DNA of 64,000 nt from Diphasiastrum complanatum (Eukaryota > Streptophyta > Lycopodiopsida > Lycopodiales > Lycopodiaceae), in the NCBI GenBank assembly GCA_029204225.1, contig CM055099.1, forward strand, positions 68,255,084 through 68,319,083, in the 5' to 3' direction. Shown here one piece after another: positions 56,568 to 64,000 of this stretch (position 1 is the stretch's first letter; every line of letters starts with the position of its first letter). A model generated the notes under the pieces. It was not told the origin of the DNA. It saw only the letters and a program-made list of their open reading frames with translations, and made no database searches. The position numbers and the translations under genes are program-made.

Positions 56568-59500
56568 ATGGAAACCAGCAAAGAAGAGTCAGCCGAGGAC
56601 AGCTGCATTGTTTGGCCCCCAGTGGTGATAATCGAAAATACCAGGCTAGCCAAGGATCCAAAGACTCGTAAATTCACTGGACTTGACAATGAAGAAGTTC
56701 GGACGTTTCTAAAAGGCGTAAGTAGTGTCGAGTACAGCAGAGTTATGGCTGTCTATGATTTTAGAGGCCACAAAGGCAAGACTCTAGTAACCTTTCCTGG
56801 AAACGACCTCGGATATATCAATGCTCAAACTCTAAATGATTGCTTACAGCGTATAGGAAGGGGCAGAGAGCAATGGATAAAAGTGATGCCAGTGGATTCA
56901 TCTAACTTTGAAGGGTGGGACACTGAGGACTTGCTGACAGAAGATGGAAAACGGATTCTGTATGGATATCTTGCAAGACCGAAAGACATGGAACACGTCG
57001 ATCCTCACAAAAAGCATGTTAAAAAGTGGTCTGTGGAAAATCTTGAAGAGAAAGTGCACAGACCTGCAAGGCAGCGAAATCAAGTAATCATACATTAATT
57101 TCATTCATTTCGATGTAGTTCCTCCATGCTTATTATTGACTAAACATATTATCACTGAAAAGCTATGGCTTGTACAAACATTATTCTGGGCAAACTATAT
57201 AGTGTTCAAGAGGCAGTAATCTTTAATGCCTTTCTACATAGCGTCAGCACCAAAACTGTCTTTTCAGTTTTTTGAGAACTAGTAAAAGCTCTTAGTCAAG
57301 TTGACATTGTGGAAAGAATGAGATTTCATATGTACTATTTCGCAATTTCAATAACTGAGGGTGTAACTCAATTGAAAGTTCGAAGGTATGAAAATCCAGG
57401 ACGAGAAAGGATCTCAAGGCCTCCTAAAGTAAATGATGTGTTGTTAACCTGACCGTTTCCAATAAGTAAAATTATTGATAGTGCAGTGGCAATTTCTTTT
57501 CTAAAAATCAGTGCTCACGACTCACTGAGATGTTGTTTTTTTGACTTGGCATTATCTACTGGACTTTATTGTACTAGAACTATCTTCTCAACTTTCCCAG
57601 GCATACGTCCTAACAGCTGGTTGCTGAACTTGCTGTAAAAGGAACCACTTCGGTACCTCCAAGTTCTTCAGAGATGAGATTTCTATTGTACATTTTTTAT
57701 GATGTGCAAGTCCAGAGAACAGAAGTTGATGAAATAAATGAAAGGTGGTCAAGAGTTGGCATGCTGACCTTGGGCTTCCGTTGGAGAAGCCCAAGGTCTC
57801 TTTGTGTCCGTGCCCTCTCTCTTTCCCGTGCGACAAAGTTTTCATCTATACTAGATTTACTTCCAAATGCTTGAATCGACAATTTATAAGAGTCATAAGT
57901 ATCTATGCTAAAACTAAAGTTTGCAATTCATCTGCAGGATGCGGAAAAGGCTGAGGCCAGGCGAAAGGAACTTGAACAGGTTGTAGAAGAGGCCGCAAAT
58001 CACCTTCAGAATGAGAAGACTGGAGTCGACATGTTAAAAGAGGCTCTTAATAAGATAAATAAGGAGATCGAAGAGGGAAGGGAGCGCGAGGAAGCTGCAG
58101 AAGCTCGACACAGACAAGAAGTATTTCTTCCTTTAAACCCAAAATTGTCCATGTTCAAGAAGTCACGATGTGACTGACATTTATTTGTACCCAATGCCTT
58201 GAATCAATACTCGTGGGCCTTAATTTGCCGTTTTACTAAAAAACAATGTTCTTGCTAATGAACTTTTTCTTGCATGTGTTTGCTCAGAAATAAGAATAAT
58301 ACCTGCTGTTTGCGTAAGCTACATTTTGGCATCTTGTTAACATGGATGAAATCATCCTACCAGTAAAGACTGCATGAAGTATCTTACCAATGGAGTCAAA
58401 GTTGCTTGCAGTCTAAAAAGTCAGTGTGTCAGGCAACTTAAGGTCTTCATGTCCACAACTTGATGTCTAGGAACGTGAGGATCAACTGTGCAACCAGGAA
58501 AAGAAGGTTGTTTTGGCACTAGGTTTTATATTATTAGAAGATAACAAATTTGATGACGAACGGGCAAATGCAGTTATCACTGAGGAGAAAAGCTTTTGAA
58601 GAAGATCTGCAGAAAAGGAAACTTCAGTATCAGGAAATGGAGCTGGAAATTAGGACACAGGTTTCTTATAAGAAAGCTTCATTGTTAAGAAATACTATGA
58701 AGTGGGATCAAGAAGCTCAAGAGCTGCAACATGCTATTGAAGAAAAGAAAAGAAAGCATGAGTAAGCATCCATTTTATATCATGGCTCGTAAGGACTTTC
58801 ACAGAGATATAAGCTGCATGTGAATGATTTGAACTTCATCTACCATTATTCCAAAACCATATTATTAGACTTTTGTATATGCTTTTTATACCATTTTAGG
58901 AAATCTGTGCACAGTACTAGATTATGCGGGTAGGATTTTTTTTTTGTTGACTTGAGGAATTTTGGAAGACTAAACCCAGACCTCTCAGTTTCACATGATA
59001 CGCCCATATTTTTGGTCTCTCATATGCACTTGTACGATTATTTTTTGCACTGTTGTTTGTTGTTTGTTCGTGGTTTGAAATACATGTTTTGGTAATGTGC
59101 AGGATGAGACAGAAGGAAGCACTAGAAGAGATGACACATGATTGTGACCTGCAGGCCCTGATGGAGGCGAGGCTTGCAGACCTGAAAAGCAGAATGCATG
59201 AGATGACATTAAAGTTACAGAGAAAGCATCAAGATGAGAAAATGAAGGTCGATAATAGACAGTGCTATTTACTTGTTACGGTGTTATTATCCTGAAGGAT
59301 AGTGAAAATACGCAATATTGGAGGTCTGGAATTGGAGAGTTTTTTGAGATTGTACCAAAGCCTATACCAGATTTATACCTGTTCTACGTCCAAAAAACAA
59401 GAAAGTTAAAAATTGTTCTTGTAGATGTCTTAGAAAGTTCCATTGCCATTGAATCTTATAGTTTTCTCAGGTTTTTCGGATGTTTGTATCCAAGTTCAGA

Positions 59501-60225
59501 AAAGCTGCAATCTATCCCTCTTCATAAGATCACAGTATATCCTTTTCCAGCTCAACAGATTCGATTGGGCACATGTATTAAAAATGACATGTTTTTGTTC
59601 TGAATTGTGTTTAGCTCAAAAAACGCATACAAAACGAAAGGGAGGAGTTTTTGCAGGAGCATCTAACGGTTCGAACTGAGTTGGAAAACAACGCCAAAGC
59701 AGCTAAAGAAGAAACAAATCGGTTAAAGACTGAGACTGACAGCACTAAAGTAATTACCTTCAGCGCTTCATTTTTTCTCTTATGTGTCCTGATTTGTGGG
59801 GCTGATTCTCCTAACCTCATGGAGAATCGTCAGCTCTTTTATATCTGATCTCTTTTCATATTTCAAGCTTAGCTGTGGTACTTTGAAATTTGTTTAGACG
59901 AATATCTTATTCTTAGGCAAAATAATCATTTGTTATTTTATCACTGAATAAGAAAGCCATATGATATCTTGGTCTCTATGGTCAGATCCCATCCTGAGAC
60001 TTTGAAGCATTGTTTATGCTGTGTATGCAGAACAAAGAGTGCGTTGTTTGCTACTTTGAATTCGGGGCGGACAAACTACGTGCCTACTTTGAAGCATGTG
60101 GCCACGCCAATGTTTGTATCCATTGCGCAGATGAAATGTGGCAATTCAAGAATAAGGCATGCCCAACTTGCAAAGCTGCCCAGAAAAAGAAACCAACCAA
60201 GTTTCCTGTCAACATCTACCTTTGA
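56568..60225 (+). CDS. XS domain-coiled coil-RING finger protein (SGS3-like XS), seven exons
   Basis: Proposed exons: 56568-57083, 57938-58120, 58471-58506, 58574-58761, 59103-59247, 59615-59749 and 60031-60225, about 466 residues with all frames consistent. Exon 1 encodes an XS domain (residues ~13-160) with IVWPPVVIIENTRL, RGHKGKTLVTFPGNDLGYI and KRILYGYLARPKDMEH. It is closer to SGS3 than to the FDM/IDN2 group. Exons 2-6 are Glu/Lys/Arg-rich coiled coil. Exon 7 is a C3HC4 RING: CVVC, CGHANVCIHC, CPTC. XS domains bind small-RNA-pathway double-stranded RNA, and RING fingers recruit E2 ubiquitin enzymes, so a silencing-linked ubiquitin ligase is inferred. No zf-XS or XH domain is seen. Donors at 57083, 58120, 58761 and 59749 are good. 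Exon 3, the start of exon 4 and the donor at 59247 are weak, and an upstream exon is possible. Confidence 0.75.
57766..57798 (+). repeat. Perfect 13 bp inverted repeat in intron 1 of the XS-RING gene
   Basis: GACCTTGGGCTTC (57766-57778) and GAAGCCCAAGGTC (57786-57798) are exact complements around a 7-base loop. In RNA they would form a stable, GC-rich hairpin. It lies about 140 bases before the exon 2 acceptor. Confidence 0.9.
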
Positions 60226-60982
60226 TTTAGTTTTCCTCCAATTTCAAGTGGTATAAGCTTTGCTAAATCAGAAAAAAAATATTACCAATTTACCTTTTTG
60301 ATGGCTTATTGGGATGGAGCTCCAACTAAGATACATATAGGATCACAGGTTTTACTAGATAACATCTTGAGCCAGTTTCTCGTGTTGATACTACTGCTCA
60401 AAATGCCCCAAAAAATTTTGGGTTCTTTAATATGCAAAGCGGAATACTTTGGTAGGCATAAAGGAATGCCAAGTCTCAATAGAAATAACAAAACATAATT
60501 GTACATGCTTGCTACTTAAAGAATAGCTCGTGTATGTATAGATGCTTTCATTTGTGATCCACGGTCCTTTTGAACTTACAAATAAATGTACACTTGTCAG
60601 CAAATGATACTTCCCACGCTTTTCATGATCATTTTAGTCATTCCTGTTTGGTTTACTTTCTTGCATGTCAGCGCAAACATAACTTTTCATTCATCTATGT
60701 TTTTGGTAACTCTAGCAATGCTTTGGTTTTCCATTGGATAGCTAGGATTTTAGATTAACTTTCACAGGCAGCCTGTACTTGTAGTTTCTAAAGACTCTTA
60801 CTTTAGTCAAGACATCATTTTGGCCAATTTTGTCATACATGATTGCAAGTGACAATAGTTGCAATTGCAAAGGGTTATAAAGGGTAAAAATCACTCATAG
60901 CTCTCAATGCTATGTCAAAATTTTTAATCACAATGCTAGGACCAGTTAATCCAAGATGCAACATTATTCAACCTCCCTCGAG
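60226..60982 (+). other. 3' flank of the XS-RING gene
   Basis: Probable 3' untranslated region followed by intergenic AT-rich DNA. AATAAA within ACAAATAAATG at about 60578-60588 could serve as a poly(A) signal. No other gene is seen. Confidence 0.4.
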
Positions 60983-61164
60983 CTTAGACGCCCTAAACAA
61001 ACCATCCATGTTTGTAAAAGGACGGACTACACAACCTTAGGTACGCCTTTGAGTTTGTAGTGTACCAAGGACTCTTAGACGCCCTAAACAAACCATCCAT
61101 GTTTGTAAAAGGACGGACTGCACAACCTTAGGTACGCCTTTGAGTTTGTAATGTACCAAGGACT
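60983..61164. repeat. 91 bp tandem duplication, nearly identical
   Basis: CTTAGACGCCCTAAACAAACC begins at 60983 and at 61074. The two 91-base units differ at about two positions, so the duplication is young. Each unit contains TTTGTAAAAGGACGGACT and ends GTACCAAGGACT. No coding frame is kept. Confidence 0.92.
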
Positions 61165-61327
61165 CGGCCTACACTTGGCTATACCACTACTCCAAAGCAT
61201 ACAAAATTAGCGAGGGATTTGGACTCAAATAGCATATTTGTGGCATATGATCAAATATGATACATGTGTCTCTAGATATAGTGACTGAGGCTCTTGAGGA
61301 GGGAGAAAACTCTCTCACAAGTGTTGG

Positions 61328-61430
61328 AAATCCATAAATCATAATATGGACAGACGAATAGACCAGGATTCAAACCTAGACCTCCCTCATATTGAATGGG
61401 ATGTTGTATCACTAAGCTATCTGGCCTTTT
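61328..61430 (-). repeat. tRNA-derived SINE, copy 2
   Basis: On the minus strand: an A-box-like CCAGATAGCTTAGTG (61411-61424), an anticodon-arm-like ATCCCATTCAATATGAGGG, a B box AGGTTTGAATCC (61366-61377), then a body ending ATGATTTATGGATTTCC. It matches copy 3 over the whole length, including the non-tRNA tail. Confidence 0.65.
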
Positions 61431-61574
61431 TGATAGTTCTCTCTTAATGTGGATTGATGTTCCAACACCATCCCTCCCCCCCTCCAAGTGACACTTAGTT
61501 GGGGTCCTAGCTGTCGTCTGGCCCATGGGTTGGGCCACCTAATCATGGCTTTGACACCATCAACCGTTGTTCTA

Positions 61575-61695
61575 ACTTAGCTCTAATACCATGTCAGAAA
61601 TCCCATAAATCATACTATGAATGGACAAACTAGGATTCAAACCCATCACCTCCCTCATATCGTATGAGATGCTCTACCGTTGAGCTATCCACCTT
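61575..61695 (-). repeat. tRNA-derived SINE, copy 3
   Basis: On the minus strand: GGTGGATAGCTCAACGGTAGAGC (A box, 61671-61693), CATCTCATACGATATGAGGG (anticodon arm) and a B box GGGTTTGAATCC (61632-61643), then a tail with ATGATTTATGGGATTTC. It sits in the same orientation as copy 2, about 260 bases away. The tail is followed by GACATGGTATTAGAGCT, itself like a retroelement primer site. Confidence 0.65.
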
Positions 61696-61769
61696 GTTTT
61701 TCAACATGGTATTAAAGCAGTATTAAATGAAACATTCCAAAAGTATCTTCAAGTACTATTGACGGTGAT

Positions 61770-62102
61770 GTGGATGGATCTAGCATTCTTGATGTCGATG
61801 ACATGGATGCTACTTTGGATGATGTTGATAAAGGGCCTTCATCAAGTCAAAAGCCAAGGAAAACGTCAAGGGAAAGACAAATGCCTTCAAGGCTCACATA
61901 TGATGAGAAAGGTAAGCAAGTTGTTGGAGGTACAGACTTTGCTTTCCTAATCTCTTTTGATGAACCTACTTGTGTAGATGAATCTAGAAAGAAAGAGGAG
62001 TGGATCCAAGCAATGGATCTTGAGTATCAAGCTCTTATGAAGAATGGAACATGGAGATTGGTGGAGTTACCTAAGGACAATAAAGCTATTGGATGCAAAT
62101 GA
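61770..62102 (+). pseudogene. Copia family B fragment: integrase-RT linker and RT opening
   Basis: SRERQMPSRLTYDEKGKQVVGG, FAFLISFDEPTCVDESRKKE, EWIQAMDLEYQALMKNGTW and DNKAIGCK align one to one with 9185-9420 of element B (SRLTYDEKGKQVV, DEPTCVGEAIQKEEWIQAMD). It stops after IGCK, where the sequence becomes unrelated. A truncated relative of element B. Confidence 0.85.
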
Positions 62103-62900
62103 ATCTTCAAGCCCTCAGCTACCTTGGACCTGACCACATAGGCTCTGATGGTCGACGGATCTCTCTCGAAGGTGCGTTGTTGTCATTCAGGTTGTGGACC
62201 CAGTGCTAGAAGGCACGTGATCTCATTGCCCTTGATATTCTTGGTAGAAAATGATAGGTGTTAGCCGCCACGTGAGGATTTATGGGAAAATTGCACCAGG
62301 AATGAATTAATTTCTTCCTCCACGTTTCTTGGTTGGTGGAATGCTCCACTGGCCGAAATGGACCGAGAGCCCTGGGAGGTTGATGCTTGTTGCTCCTCCA
62401 TTGCTCTGTCGGGACTCTGTCCTGGCCCTTGGGTGGTGTCTAGGCCTTGATCGAGACCCTGGTCTTGATCTATGTCCCGCTGTTGTGGGTATTTTTCGTA
62501 CATAAATAAATGAGTGAGTCCCTCCACTAAAACTATTGTCGGACAAGGCTTACTTAGTGGGCCCTGCCACAGTACACTGTATAGTTATGACCAATAAGTG
62601 TGAAGGCATCGACTTTCTGGGTGTATAAGCCCGACCCAATGAGCATTTAATATAGTTTTTCTAGTTAGGAATAGACTCGGGGGGCAACTCTTATGTTGTA
62701 CCTTCATGGTAAATAAATAGATAATAAGGCGCCTATCTTAAGACACATGGTTTGCAAGTGGGCCTTGCCAAAGTCAACACTAGATGCCAAAACCAAAACT
62801 CACATGTTTTGGTGTGTGTTGAGAGCCAAACTTCAAGCACCAGTAGATTTAGAAAAAAGTAGATGAAGGGTGAGGATTGCAATCCTTGCCCCTGAGAAAG

Positions 62901-62902
<2 letters not shown>
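62103..62902. other. No certain gene; possible gag-like open frame on the minus strand
   Basis: A minus-strand frame (62527-62261) is rich in Gln, Asp and Ser (DIDQDQGLDQGLD, AMEEQQASTSQGSRSIS). That low-complexity composition is common in retroelement gag linkers, but no domain is recognised. The rest (62530-62900) is non-coding. Confidence 0.3.

Positions 62903-62970
<68 letters not shown>
62903..62970. repeat. (CT)n microsatellite
   Basis: Uninterrupted CT repeat of about 68 bases. A second imperfect CTCTCTT block (TCTCTCTTCTCTCTTCTCTC) lies at about 63031-63085. Confidence 0.95.
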
Positions 62971-62971
<1 letters not shown>

Positions 62972-63297
62972 GGTTGGGTGTGAATAGCTTTGGAAAGGCG
63001 CTCGAACTCAAAGTCTCTCTCAACCTAGGCACACTCTCTCTCTTCTCTCTTCTCTCTTCTCTCTTATCTCTTATCTCTCTTCTCCCTTTGTGCTATGCAA
63101 GTTGAAGCGAGGTTGCCGCTCCTAGCGACGAACCTATATACTACATCTATGACACAATACTCGTGTTGTCATCAGGAAGAGCCACTTGCATACCATTTCT
63201 TTTCTTTCTCACTCTCTTCTTCTCTCTCACCTTTTTTTTTCACCAAAAATCAGATTTCATGTTCAGATGATACATTCTTATGTGCCAGAGCTGATCT
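62971..63297. other. Pyrimidine-rich spacer
   Basis: CT-rich low-complexity DNA with no gene recognised. It borders the copia fragment at the right edge. Confidence 0.4.
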
Positions 63298-64000
63298 TCA
63301 TTTTTTGATGCATTTGATAGCATTGCTAATAATCTTGGCTTGATAGAAATTTCCTTCTCTGCATCCAACCGTCAGCAATTTGTTTGTTGTGTTTTCGATC
63401 ATGCAACATGTATTGCCATCGAATAAAACTCGCATTCCAAGACCTACCTTCTTGGAGACTGATAGCAGGTCTTTTCTTAGTGAAGCATAGAGTGCTCCTG
63501 GTAGCTCTGCTTGACCTGATAGTGTGCATAGCTGTAGAGTCCTGATGCCATTGACATCGTGTCGACTCCCATCACCTAGAATCACTACTCTGTTGTTTTC
63601 GAATTCTCTGAAGTCGATCAAGACCTTCTTGTTGCAGATGATGTGTGATGGTGCTGTTGAATCAATGACTACATCGTAGTCTTGTTCAGTGTAGCTTGTT
63701 GAAGCTTCATCAAGTATTGTAAAGGCTTCATCACCTCTATCTGTATCTTTTGATGACTCTGCAACATTTGCTTTCTTAGCTTTGTTCTTTCTTTTTGGGT
63801 TGAATCTGCAATCGTATGCAGAGTGCCCCTTCTTCTTGCAGTGCATGCAAGGTATTGCTGGATTGAACCAGCATTTGTTGGCTGTATGGCCTGGTTTGTG
63901 ACAATGATCACAGGAAGAAGATTGTTGATTATCATTGCTTCTACTCATAGACTTTGTGTTCATCTTGTCGAATCTGGACTTGTTCTTCTTTTTTTTCCTT
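63298..64000 (-). pseudogene. Copia gag end and protease, continuing past the right edge
   Basis: The minus-strand frame is open for at least 221 codons (63963-63298). Two CCHC knuckles come first (CDHCHKPGHTANKC, CMHCKKKGHSAYDC, about 63830-63910), then a linker. The protease follows with VIDSTAPSHIICNKK (63620-63660) where VLDSGATSHF is usual, then VILGDGSRH, LYASLRKDLLSVSK and the start of GAG-pre-integrase. DST replaces DSG, and the conserved Gly after the catalytic Asp-Ser is lost. The tandem knuckles ally it with element A. It ends at 63298 without integrase, so it is truncated there. Confidence 0.8.

Noticed and set aside
57588-57882. Overlapping open frames in intron 1 of the XS-RING gene
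   Set aside because: They flank the perfect hairpin, which mirrors the same sequence on both strands. They lack coding features and do not fit the exon phases.
59262-59603. 113-codon frame between exons 5 and 6 of the XS-RING gene
   Set aside because: It begins inside intron sequence, lacks coiled-coil composition and would break the frame into exon 6.
62733-63032. Arg-Glu repeat protein on the minus strand
   Set aside because: It is only the reverse translation of the (CT)n tract.

Overview
This is nuclear DNA from a seed plant with a large, repeat-rich, AT-rich genome. The evidence is spliced plant-type genes (an AP2/ERF regulator and an XS-domain gene), Ty1/copia and Ty3/gypsy elements primed by the initiator-Met tRNA (TGGTATCAGAGC-type primer sites), tRNA-derived SINEs and long CT/GA microsatellites. 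The species cannot be fixed from the sequence. A gymnosperm or another large-genome lineage would fit, but that is inference.

Only two host genes are well supported. At 36.5-41.6 kb there is a DREB A-6 (RAP2-4/RAP2-13-like) AP2/ERF transcription factor on the plus strand, with a comparatively GC-rich promoter, a probable 1.9 kb intron in its 5' leader, an uninterrupted 549-codon reading frame and a 118 bp tandem duplication just after the stop. At 56.5-60.2 kb a plus-strand gene of about seven exons encodes an SGS3-like XS domain, a long charged coiled coil and a C-terminal C3HC4 RING finger. That domain combination is unusual and is the most interesting thing in the window: it would link an RNA-silencing RNA-binding fold to a ubiquitin-ligase module.

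Nearly everything else is retrotransposon wreckage, often nested. Region 3.9-14.8 kb is one minus-strand copia element (family A) broken by two later insertions: a whole gag-less copia element with 655 bp LTRs (6679-11502, family B) and an 831 bp solo LTR flanked by the 5 bp duplication GATTT (11760-12600). Further family A pieces lie at 28.9-29.7 kb, 44.6-47.2 kb and probably at the right edge. A minus-strand gypsy element at 17.9-21.7 kb has lost the segment between reverse transcriptase and the integrase C-terminus. A gypsy gag with a long low-complexity leader lies at 23.6-26.1 kb. A third copia family with 260 bp LTRs lies at 30.5-34.7 kb and is truncated at its 3' end. Gag, protease and integrase scraps fill 26-27, 44, 50-55 and 61.7-64 kb.

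Other structure includes two candidate non-autonomous DNA transposons (28.0-28.7 and 50.9-51.8 kb), three copies of a tRNA-derived SINE, several 80-90 bp tandem duplications, a degenerate CTCGACCG array followed by telomere-box-rich T-runs, and a recurrent CACRTG palindrome in LTRs, often as pairs about 20 bp apart. An eroded protein-coding region of unknown family lies at 14.8-16.2 kb. All boundaries and splice sites were read by eye and are approximate unless a terminal motif or target duplication is cited.
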